From positions 7,239,981-7,303,980 of the forward strand of contig NW_009799179.1 of assembly GCF_000213175.1 (NCBI RefSeq): a DNA stretch of 64,000 bases. The letters run 5' to 3'. The position numbers and the translations under genes are program-made. Positions 34,120 to 44,900 of the stretch are shown here, piece after piece. Each line of letters opens with the position of its first letter. The first letter of the stretch is position 1. The notes beneath the pieces are model-generated. The model saw nothing but the letters and a program-made list of their open reading frames with translations, searched no databases and was not told the DNA's origin. This stretch comes from Neurospora tetrasperma FGSC 2508. Its lineage: Eukaryota > Ascomycota > Sordariomycetes > Sordariales > Sordariaceae.

Positions 34120-34814
34120 TTAGCGGACGATGGCATCGAAGCGAGACTTGAACCACTTGACGGTGTCGTCGCGGGTGATGCGGTGGGTGGCACCGACTCT
34201 GCTCTTGGCGCGGCGGCGGCGGGAGACACGCTCACCGGGGCGGGTCATGCAGCAGTAGAAGTCCATGCCGTAGATACCGATACCGGGGTCGTACTTGATG
34301 CCGAGATCGATGTGCTCGGAGATACCGAAGCCGAAGTTGCCGGTCTCGGAGAAGTTGCGCTTGCGGAGCTCGTACTCCTTGACCTTGAGGCCACGCTCGA
34401 GAATCTCCTCAGCCTTGGGGCCACGGACGGTGACGTGGACGGAGATCTTTTCATTACGGCGGATACCGAAGGTACGGACGGTGTAACGGGCCTTGCCTGG
34501 TTGATGGGGGAAGACGTGTTAGGGCCATCATTTCTGCGTGTAGATTTCGATTTCTTCGTTTCTAGAATAGTCGTCACGTCGTCGAGAAAAGGTCAAAACT
34601 TACTGTAGACGGGGGTTTGACCGGACAGCTGCTCAAGCACCTTGGCGGCACGGGTAAGTCTGTCACCAGACTCGCCAACGCAGATGTTGAGGACGAGCTT
34701 CTGGATGCGGAGCTCCCGCATGGGGTTCTGGGCCTTCTGTTCGGTAGACTTTTACATGATGACCGTCAGCAAGTGATTCCAGATACCACGGAATTGATAG
34801 CTATCGCGTACCAT
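34120..34814 (-). CDS. rpl11: cytosolic 60S ribosomal protein uL5 (Rpl11)
   Basis: Three exons on the minus strand, 34812-34814, 34604-34748 and 34120-34496, encode 174 residues, the same length as yeast Rpl11. Exon 1 is proposed to be the initiator ATG alone, immediately followed by a GTACGC donor; exon 2 then begins [13 protein letters not shown] after an AAAAG acceptor. The remaining sequence is diagnostic: [90 protein letters not shown], and the C-terminal [17 protein letters not shown]. The protein sits in the central protuberance and contacts 5S rRNA with uL18. Short N-terminal exons are common in fungal ribosomal protein genes. It is divergent from SmB with 490 bp between starts. Identification is certain; the single-codon first exon is inferred from splice signals and protein length. 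Confidence 0.95.
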
Positions 34815-35304
34815 GGTGCCGGTTTTGTGTCGAAATCCGCCGTAAAGGAAACTTGACCGTCGCGATGCTCGGGAGATTTCCGTGGCGGTTGACGATTTTT
34901 GTTCAGCAATTTTGAGATTGTGGGCACCAGGGATGTGGGATCCATCCCCACCTGTCCGCCACTTGGCGAGCGGCAGGCAAATCGCATGAGGACAGTGAAG
35001 GCGCGCAAGCCTAGAACTGGAAAAGTCTTGGCACGCATCGTTACGCTGGATGGCTCGTGCGAGCCTGTCTGGTGGAGCGGGCGAGAGGTGCTGTGAAATG
35101 GGACGCCTGTGTTAAGTTCTCAGCCTCGCGCCTTGCAAAACCGAAATCGACCTGATTTCATCATCCAACCACACGCGACTCTGAAGCCTCCCCGCGAAGA
35201 GCTGTTGAGAACGCGACGACGAAGTTCAAGCAACTTTGTCGAGAAACCAAACGGTTAATTTTTGTACCATTTGAACAGCTACTCTGTAGCAGACAGTCGC
35301 AAAG
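34815..35304. other. divergent promoter, rpl11 / SmB
   Basis: About 490 bp between the start codons of a ribosomal protein gene and a spliceosomal core protein gene must hold both promoters and leaders. No individual regulatory site is confidently identified. Confidence 0.55.
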
Positions 35305-36220
35305 ATGGCGTCGACCAACAAGCAAGGCAAGATGGTAAGTCATCGCTCCCCAATCCGTGCTGCCGCTTGACGTATCAATGTTGACGCCAGACAACTGACA
35401 AGGTGCGATATCATAGGCCGGTTACGTACGTACTTCACGCTCTTAGTTACTATCGATCTTGAATAACAAGGATGGCACGAAGAACTGACGGTTTTCATGC
35501 CAACAGATCAACTACCGGATGCGTGTCACTCTTAACGATGGCCGCCAGATGACCGGACAAATGCTTGCTTTCGACAAGGTACAACCTGACACTTGTATCA
35601 TTCAATCTTGCCGATTTTGCTGACATTTTGGCAGCACATGAACCTCGTCCTCGCCGATGCTGAAGAGTTCCGTCGCATTAAGCGGAGACAAAACAAGCCT
35701 GCCGCCCCTGGCTCGTCTGCCCCCGCCGTCCAGACCGTCGAACAGGAGGAGAAGCGCACATTGGGTCTTACAATCATCCGTGGTGCCCACATTGTCTCGC
35801 TCTCCGTCGAATCGCCTCCCCCCGCGGACCCGAGCGCTCGTCTCGGGAAATCGACTGGTGGAGGACTTGCTTCAACGCTCCAGGCTGGTCCTGGTGTTGC
35901 TCGACCTGCTGGACGTGGTGCTGCCGCTCCTATCTCGCTCGCCGGTCCCGCCGCTGGTGTTGGCGGCGCTGCGCCTCCCCCGCCGTTCCCTGGGTTCCCC
36001 GGTGCTGCACCCCCCGGTTTCCCCGGCCGTGGTGGCCGTAAGTTATTCCTCGTGGACTTGATCAGTGTCTTATTTGCTAACACTTATTTCAGCTCCTCCT
36101 CCCGGCTTCCCTGTATTCCCTCCCGCAGCTGGCTTCCCCGGTGCCCCTGGTTTCCCTCCCTCGTTCCCGCCCCCAGGCGCTGGTGGCCCCGCTGGCTTCA
36201 ACCCGCCTCCCCGCAGATAA
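35305..36220 (+). CDS. smb1: spliceosomal core protein SmB (SmB/B')
   Basis: Five exons, 35305-35334, 35417-35425, 35507-35578, 35635-36037 and 36093-36220, encode 213 residues. The Sm fold is split as Sm1 (INYRMRVTLNDGRQMTGQMLAFDKHMNL in two exons) and Sm2 (RTLGLTIIRGAHIVSLSVE). A long Gly/Pro/Ala tail follows with PPPPGFP-type motifs, as in other SmB proteins. SmB joins the heptameric Sm ring of U1, U2, U4 and U5 snRNPs. Exon 2 is a 9-nt micro-exon (Ala-Gly-Tyr) bounded by ATAG and GTACGT. With it, the N-terminal helix has the same length as human SmB (KM-LQH-IDYRMR versus KM-AGY-INYRMR); skipping it would keep the frame but shorten the helix by three residues. It lies upstream of Mpc1 on the same strand. 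Confidence 0.95.
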
Positions 36221-36759
36221 GGAGGTTGACTGCTCGATTTTACCGTTAATTTACTGGTCCAATCTGATGGTGTATTGTGTCTGAGACATGCTAGAACTCC
36301 CCTGCATGAAGCGGGCTCGGATGAAAGCAAATGAAGCTCTGCCATGGTTCAAGAGGTGTGAATTTTACGCTGGCGTTTAGGTGGTTCACTGAAAACATTT
36401 GTTTAGAGCGGGATAAGTACCTGCGTTTTTCAAGCATGAATCAGGGATATAGCATTGCAAAAACATGGCAAACATCACTACAAATAATGAAAACCATAGC
36501 ACCACGTTCAGAACCACAGTTTTGCTGCCTGTCCCTGTTAAGCAGGTACGTATCTCCGATCCATAAGGCTGCCCCACTCCATAACAGTGCTGAGCTGAGC
36601 ATCTGGCAGCCTCACCCATTCAGCTGTCCTGAAGGTGAACGGGTCCGTGCTGAGAGCGGACGGAACCCCAACTCTGCAACATTTCGCTGTGTTCGCGGGC
36701 CATCCAATCTCTCTATCAGTGACGCAAAGCCGGTATACAATCCGTTCAAAACAGTCAAA
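36221..36759. other. intergenic, SmB 3' flank and mpc1 promoter
   Basis: The two genes are in tandem. A longer plus-strand frame runs through this gap into mpc1 exon 1, but only the part from the ATG at 36760 matches the carrier family. The upstream codons are unconserved-looking, so I treat them as leader. Confidence 0.5.
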
Positions 36760-37710
36760 ATGGCCGCCTTTGTGAAAGCGATCAATGCGAAGATCAGGTC
36801 TCATCCCGTTCTGAACTATGTCTGCTCAACGCGTAAGTCTCCATATCCCAGTTTACCCCAGCCAGCTGAGCGACCCGCCTGGTCTCGAGTCGTGATCCCA
36901 GACCCCCCCGGGTGGGCCAATCCCCGATAATACTGGGGCATCCTCACGACCCGGGCCATAGGCATCATGGTGAATGATGTTTAGGGGTAGAACATCACCA
37001 AAGACACGATTCTTCCGGGGCATGCTTAAAGACCGTAGCGCTGCATAGGCTGCCGCAGCATGATGCTTGTTGGGACAAACCGGTGGAAATGGGACATACC
37101 TTGCAACTAAACGTCGGACACGCTGCTGATATACCAATGTGCTCGCAGACTTCTGGGGCCCTGCCTCTAATTTTGGTATCCCCATCGCGGCTGTGATGGA
37201 TACACAGAAGAGTCCTGAACTGTGTGTGCCCCTTGTTTATCAACCAACCTCAACCTATCTGCCTTCTATGTTCCTCACTCCCATCTGTTGTGAGCTTTCT
37301 GTCTCAATCCTCCTAAACTACAGCCTTTCCTTTTGATAAGCCCCTTGGGATATTCATTCTCGTCTCACTCTCTCGCCCACTCACCACAACATTGAACGAA
37401 TCCAACAGACCCCTCTCTTTCTAACCTTTTACATAGGATCTCCGGCAAAATGACCTTTGCCCTATGCATCTACTCGGCTACCTTCATGCGCTACTCGCTC
37501 GCCGTGCAACCCAAGAACTACCTCCTGTTCCTGTGCCACGCCGTCAACGAGACGGCCCAGTTGACGCAGGGTTATCGCTACCTGAAGTACAACTATTGGG
37601 GCGGCAAGGAGAAGGAGGGACTCGTGAAGGCAGTGGATGCGGGTAAGGACAAGGCGAAGGAGCTGGAGGCCAAGGCTGAGACTAAGGTTAAGGAGGTTGT
37701 TGGGAAGTAA
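36760..37710 (+). CDS. mpc1: mitochondrial pyruvate carrier subunit 1
   Basis: Three exons, 36760-36832, 37149-37221 and 37437-37710, encode 139 residues. Intron 1 (316 nt) has GTAAGT and GCAG ends, intron 2 (215 nt) GTGTGT and ATAG; phases close on the conserved [18 protein letters not shown] and [14 protein letters not shown]. The protein shows the MPC hallmark order: an amphipathic N-terminal helix, the HFWGP motif, a membrane helix with [13 protein letters not shown], then [36 protein letters not shown]. Mpc1 pairs with Mpc2/Mpc3 in the inner mitochondrial membrane to import pyruvate. The tail from about residue 104 is an extra Lys/Glu/Ala-rich, probably coiled-coil segment, longer than in animals (about 109 residues). 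Pyruvate carboxylase, which uses the same substrate in the cytosol, lies 4.3 kb downstream. Confidence 0.95.
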
Positions 37711-40700
37711 AGGGAGATGGAGAGCGTGAGTGGTGAGCAAGAAGCATGGTGCCTCTTTAGTACTTGACCAAGATGGATGGACCGTGACCGATAGGTAGTC
37801 AGTCGATGTTGGTATGGACTGGGTGTGATCCGATCATGAAGAGTCAAAAGAGGGCCTCAAGAAATGTTGTCTCCTTCGAGGGTGTGTGAAGGCCACCATG
37901 AAGAGAGCCCGGAAGTTGTGCTGTACCTTGCATTTGCGAAAGAAGCACGGAGTCGAGTGTCAGATCTGTCATGAAATCAGCAAGATACTATCATGTGAGA
38001 CGGCGATCAATGGGCTGAGGAGCAACGGATACATACGGAAATATGTGACTTCAGGCATTTCTTTCTCCACGCGATCATCTATCGACCAATTACTTTCGGT
38101 CTCTTGTCGACTCAAGGTGGAGAGCACTAGCGGAAAACACGAGGGACAGCTTTGGACTCCACGATGTAGTGCCGTTGGACTTTGGTGTTGTCTGTTGCGA
38201 TCTTGTCGACGAATGGATCTGGAAGTCATGAGACTTATCTGATAGTCCTGTTAAGGAGCGGTGTGATATGTTAACTGATGTTTACGGTCTTGATCTGAAG
38301 TGCTGATGAATATCCCGAGATACAAGTAGACACGAAGCCGCGTACGTCGACGAACGTCATTCGTGGGTTTTAGATACCGACCCCGGGGACGAACGTATTC
38401 GCGAATCCACGGAAATACCTAGCTACAATGACATTGGGAGACGGGTTCGACATTGTAAAGGAAATACAAATACCTTTTTAGGCATGGTTCAATCCTTCTG
38501 TGCGAAATAAAGTACAGAAAGCTAACAGCCACATAAGGAAAATCAACCCATGTCTACCTATAAACGATCGGATCTCGTCCCGGTATGTAACCGAGGAAGA
38601 AGCGAAGTGGTGAAACCCGCTCCGGCCCCGCCCGACCACATGTGCACAACCGAAGTCCCCGCGCCATCCCGTTCCCGCCCTCCCTCCCCCCCGTTCGTTT
38701 CGTTCGACACGCGGAGAAAAAAAGGGCCAAAAACGGGTTCGTCGGTTTTACCACATAGAGTACACTGTAGTAGGTATGTAACATAATCCACCTTCCTCAG
38801 CTGGTTAAAACCTAGGGGCTTCTTTTTTATTTGATCTTTTATTTGGTTTCGTTTAGTGTAAGTTCAATGGGCAAGGTAAAAGAGACAAACAGGGTAAGGC
38901 AAGACAAGAAAAGGCGTATGATCTGCAGGGCTGATAGGAGGAGCCCCCTATGCAGTTTTGACACTTGGTTTCAGTGATCGGCTTGGCTACAACCCTTTAG
39001 ACAAGTGGGCTTGGAATTGTCGTCGGTGTGTTTGAGATAGACTGTCCCGGGACGAACAGTTTCGGCTGTGTGACGGCTAAGGTCTTGAAACCAAGATTAT
39101 GTGATTAGTTAGATAGAACAGTAGCGGTGACGCAAGAAGCTCAAGGAGTCTAAGAACGGCATATGATACATGAGGCTCGTTTGCTGGTGATACGTTGGGG
39201 ATTTGTGTTGTGAAGGCTTAGTGTACCTCTATTGTACCATGATTTTCCGGGGTATGTCTCTCAATATGTTACGGCTCTCGGTTGGAGAGGATAGGATGGG
39301 CCAATCTAGGCAGAGCACACGTCTAAGTATCAGAGTTTCGACTACAGAACACCGGAAAATGAACGCGAAACATGAAGATATGGTCACATAGTGCTGAGAA
39401 GCAAAGGCATAAGCTTGCCATTGGTATTGATGGTCTGCAGTACAGTATTGCCATCGGCCGGGGTGTCAAGAGACATCCCGCCACGACAATGAAAGTTCAA
39501 GAGTCGAAAACGAAAATAGCTAGGTCGTCACTCATCAACCCTGTCGTGCCTGTCTAGCCTATAGCAAGATTTCCTTCCCCCAAATGCAACCCTGGAGAGA
39601 TTGCCAACACCCGAAACGTCTGTAAGAACGAAAAATGCCGTGCTTATCCTCGGTTGTTGATGCGAGAACATGAGGAGATCGGTTGCGAGATCTATCAGAT
39701 GATCTTTTGGGTCAATGGTGTGTTTCGCCTTTGACTCGGATTTCTCGCTTCTGTCGAAAGCTGAGGAACTGGTTGTTGCAAGGGTAAAAGAAGACGCCCC
39801 AGAGTTCGAGACTTCGAACCAAAAGTCCCGTCGCCAGTTGTTATGACTCAAAAAAAGGTGATGACAGACCCAGAAAGACAAATGCAGGGCAAGGCGGTCG
39901 TTATAATAGTTATGGGTACCAAACCATATCAGAGCCCTGGATCATCCAGTCTCCGGTGTCGCACCGCCGGTTGCAACTGTTAAAACCAAAGTTGCAAGGA
40001 AACGTGCCCACGGATCTCACAGTGTCAGTAGGCATGCAGGAGATAGTGTACACCCGCAAGGTTCTTGGTTACCAACCCGCAGGATCCTGCTGTGCGAATA
40101 GCCTCAGAACTCACCTCCAGAGATACGCAGACTGTAAGCCGGATGTGAAAATAAACCTCAATGCAAACTCCACATGGGGTCTCCAAATCGAAAGTGGGGC
40201 TGTAAAGCAGGAGGGGATGGCTAAAGTGGTGGATCCATCCATAGAGGTAGCGTACAAGGCAGCAGCTAGAAAGACGCGAAGTACCGATACACCCAGGAAA
40301 TCATGTTTTGGGGCAGTTGTTCGCGCTGACGATGCACGTGCTGTGAAGCCGTGTCGTCTGTCTTCGCGATACCGAATCTGGAACCGCCCGGACCAATGAC
40401 AAGCCCCGGATGACCCATCCATTTCGATCCATCCCCGCTGCCGGCCCCGGACCAGCACGGGCCCCGAAGAGCCCCCCACTTCCCTTGGTGGCCGGCCCCG
40501 GGCCGCCGGCTTTTTCATCACCCACATCGAAGTACTTTTTATTGATGAAGGGTGAGCCTTCCCAGCACGCTATGAACCTGTCTGACTACTCATCGTTGTC
40601 TGGCTACACAAAGAGGCAACATGAGCCAGTAGGAGGAGTTTGACAACAGGTGCGATGAATGGCATTCTCCCAATGCGGGGCTCCCTTTCGGCGCCGGGCC

Positions 40701-41986
40701 CTCTTTGGTTGACATCATGGATGTCAAGCGCGGCAAGCCTGGCTACCAAACGTATGTTATGTCAAATAATGTCACGGTGGTTCTATTGTTCGTCAATGGT
40801 GATGTTTCACGCTCCTCATCCGCGGGCGTGACTGCAGCATGCATGCCTCTTCGCGGCTCAGTTTCAGAGCTTTGCATATTGTGGTGTACATAGTGGTGTA
40901 CAAACTATCCCATCTTGACCTTTTGTGTGTGATGACATGCCGTTGCAGAGCGCTATTGCAAAAGAGATAAGTGAGTTTTCTATGTCATAAGCTTGAGTCA
41001 CCAGACGGGGTCTTGGCTTGCGGAATTTTCTTGATCAAGACGCTTGGAAGCGGCAGACTCAAGAAAGTAGCGGGTGGGCTGAGGATCTGGAGGTCTCACT
41101 TGAGAGGGGTAGAGGTACATGTACGCCACCAAGAACTCCTGTCTACGCAGTACACTACGTATAGCCCCCGGCCACCGCAGATGATCTTAGCAAGTGGAAG
41201 CGATGCATGGCATCGATCCGTCAAAGCCATGATAAGTAACGACCCCACAAAGCGACGATGAATCGCAAGATGGGACTGGCAGGTTGACTTACAACGGGGA
41301 TCCTTGTTCAAGCTGGTTACTGTCAGGACCAGAATCGTCTTCTTCTCCTTGGCGTGAGTTTTGTCCATTTTTTTTTAGGTCCCGCTCCGGTAGACGAGCT
41401 TCATGGATGGTCGAGTCTGACTCTTTCTGCCACTTTTTCCATGTCGCTAGACAGAAATCCGCTCATAAGCCGCGTCTTCGTCCAGGCCTCTCCCTCTTCT
41501 GAAGTCTTACCTCCATCAATTTTTGCCCTCTTTGCTTTATTTTTCTGTTCGGCCAAGCAGTGTGTCCCTCCCGTAGTTCCTGGACCGCCCTCTGCCCTTC
41601 TGTGTAGTGTATATCACCAAACGTAGACTTCGCTTTCGAGTGGCCCCCCCGGTTAGTGTAGTGCATAGTAGTCTGAGCAGCAAGGTACCCATCCATCATC
41701 TAGATCTAACCGGGGCTCTGTAAGTTTGTCTTGGCTGTACTTACGAAACTAGCGTGTTATCCATGTAAAGGTGTACAATGTGCTCGGTACAGCCAATCCA
41801 ACCTAGTCTGTCTCGTCGCTGTTTGGGTGCAGCACGTCGCGCCGTAACCCTGCCCGATAACCCCACCACCAGGACAGACCCCTCGTCATTGTTTTGAGAC
41901 TCAAGTAGCCCGCTCCCCCTCCAAACTCGCTACCTCACCAGCTTTTCTCTTTTCAACAACCACGACATTGTGTCAATTGAGTCAAG
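37711..41986. other. 4.3-kb intergenic region before pyruvate carboxylase
   Basis: No coding region with family resemblance was found; the longest open frames (about 140 codons near 39956-40527) lie on both strands of the same GC-rich stretch and look like composition artefacts. A CCGG-rich patch lies at about 40440-40510. The final 500 bases are pyrimidine-rich and are probably the pyruvate carboxylase promoter and leader. No tRNA or 5S rRNA gene was seen by eye. Confidence 0.5.
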
Positions 41987-44900
41987 ATGGCCTCCGACAA
42001 GCCTGCCGACCAGTATGCGGAGGTGTTCGAGGAGGGCGATGTCTCCAAGGAGGCCCAGACCGTCCACCGCATCCGGGCCAACTCGACTATTATGCAGTTG
42101 AACAAGATTCTGGGTTAGTCGCATTCGCATTCCGTAGAGACGGGACGTGCTTGGTGTGCGGTTGCCGGCTGCTTGCAAGAGTGTCGCGATCAACTGAACC
42201 TCTGCGCGCAGAAGTCGATGAGGTTGTATGGAGCAAGTTACTAACGTCGGTTCTTCATGCGAAACAGTTGCCAACCGTGGTGAAATTCGTAAGTAGTGAC
42301 CTGCCCCATCACGTTTTCCCCGAGCGATGCGCTAACAGTGATATTCAGCCATTCGTGTATGTCCAACCGCCATGACCACTACAACATGAGATGAACATCG
42401 TACTTACTTTTGATACCACCATACAGATCTTCAGAACTGTGAGTTACCAGTATTCTTGCCGTGCATGTTTTCGTGGTGGACATGGCTGACCTTGAAAACT
42501 GCGCAGGCTCACGAGTTGTCTCTTCACACCATTGCCATCTTCAGGTAAGCGCTTCTTCCAATCCATATACCAAAATCCGTTTCGTTCGATCACCGTCTAA
42601 CTTTTATCAGTTATGAGGACCGCCTCTCCATGCACAGACAGAGTATGCGCGATTTCACCTTCCCCCAATCTCTCATCGTCGAGTTAGCCTGGGCCAAGGC
42701 CAACGCCAGCGCCCTGGCTGGCGAGCGATACAGTCACAGTTGCAGTTACTGATGCTAGAAACGCAGAGGCCGATGAGGCGTACGTCATTGGCAAGCGTGG
42801 ACAATACACCCCCGTTGGTGCTTATCTCGCCTCCGACGAGATCGTTAAGATTGCCGTCGACCATGGCGCCCAGATGATCCATCCCGGTAGGATAGAACCG
42901 TTCACCTGAAGGCCTTGACGTCGCTTTTACTGATCCTCCCATAGGTTATGGTTTCCTCTCTGAGAACGCTGATTTCGCTCGCAAGGTTGAGAAGGCCGGT
43001 CTTATCGTGAGTTGCCCAGACCACGCCCAGCTAGAGCGCGGGGTTCATGTGATTCGCCCAATGAGGAGTGCATGAGCACTAACCTGTTCTCTTTAGTTTA
43101 TCGGCCCTTCGCCCGAAGTGATCGACGCCCTTGGTGACAAGGTCTCTGCTCGCAAGCTTGCCATTGCCGCCGGTGTCCCCGTCGTCCCTGGTACCGAGGG
43201 TGCTGTCGACACCTTCGAGGCCGTCAAGGACTTTACCGACAAGTACGGCTTCCCTATCATCATCAAGGCTGCCTATGGCGGAGGTGGTCGTGGTATGCGT
43301 GTCGTCCGCGAGGAGGCTTCCCTGAGGGAGTCCTTCGAGCGCGCCACCTCCGAGGCCAAGAGTGCCTTTGGCAACGGCACCGTTTTCGTCGAGCGCTTCC
43401 TCGACAAGCCCAAGCACATCGAGGTCCAGCTTCTTGGTGACAACCACGGCAACATTGTCCACCTGTACGAGCGTGACTGCTCCGTCCAGCGTCGCCACCA
43501 GAAGGTCGTCGAGATTGCCCCCGCTAAGGACCTTCCCACCGAGACTCGCGATGCTATCTTGGCCGATGCCGTCAAGCTCGCCAAGTCGGTCAACTACCGC
43601 AATGCCGGTACCGCTGAGTTCCTTGTCGACCAGCAGAACCGCTACTACTTCATTGAGATCAACCCCCGTATCCAGGTCGAGCACACCATTACTGAGGAGA
43701 TCACCGGGATCGACATTGTCGCCGCCCAGATCCAGATCGCCGCTGGTGCTACTCTTGAGCAGCTTGGTCTCACCCAGGACCGCATCACTACCCGTGGTTT
43801 CGCCATCCAGTGCCGTATCACCACTGAGGATCCCGCCAAGAACTTCCAGCCCGATACTGGCAAGATTGAAGTCTACCGCAGCGCTGGTGGTAACGGTGTC
43901 CGTCTCGACGGCGGTAACGGCTTTGCTGGTGCCGTCATTACTCGTAAGTGATTTCCCCTTTCCCCATTCATGCCCCAAACACCTTTCCCAAGGACCCCAA
44001 GAACCCAAATGCATCACTTGATGAGTTTCTGCCCTCTATGAAGCATTCCTGGTATCTCTCGACGCATATTTGCACCAATCAGATGCATCGCGATATCTGA
44101 GGAATGGCATCAACTGCTCTCTGCAGGCCTTTTGACATCAGCTCGAGGCTTTTTTGCATCAAGAAACTGCATGCAAATTTGAGAAGAACACCTCAATTTC
44201 CGGCGGCCTGTTCCTTCACATTGAAGCATTTGTTTCGCGGTAAACAAATGGCAGGTGTTTGGACTCACTAGTGTGGGGCCGACCCAGAAGACCCACAAAT
44301 TGTCAGGGGGCTGGACCGTGCGTCATGTAGAGCCTCAACACATAAACATATCTTCACCCTCGCCGTCGTCAACTCGAATCATCACCACACACCTATCATG
44401 TTCTGAACTCTCGCTAACTTCTTGAACAGCTTGTAAGTCACTCCATCTCTACATATCGGCAGTATCTATCTGCGCTTTCTTCTTTTGGAGGCTGCGTGGC
44501 CTTTGATTCTGCTCATGACCGGGTCTCCTCTCGGTCTTCTTACCTCTTCTCTTGATCAACCTCTTGGTCGATCCACTAACTTTTGGAACAGTCTATGACT
44601 CTATGTTAGTGAAAGTGAGCTGCCGTGGCAGGTAAGTTAATACGCAGTTCATGGCCGATCCCAACCTTCATGGCCACTGTCTTCGTGTTAAGACTGGGCC
44701 ACTATTTCTGTGTCAAGACTTGTACTAATCATTAAATTCCTTTTTTTTCAGCACCTTTGAGATTTCCCGACGCAAGGTCTTGCGTGCCCTGATCGAATTC
44801 CGTATTCGCGGCGTCAAGACCAACATTCCATTTTTGGCTTCTCTCCTCACACACCCGACTTTCATCGAGGGCAACTGCTGGACTACCTTCATTGATGATA

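Noticed and set aside
36331-36930. 199-codon plus-strand frame as an upstream extension of Mpc1
   Set aside because: Only the part after Met at 36760 matches the carrier; the rest has no family resemblance and ignores the intron donor at 36833.
39956-40527. overlapping ~140-codon frames on both strands
   Set aside because: Both strands stay open in the same GC-rich segment, which indicates composition rather than coding; no domain features.
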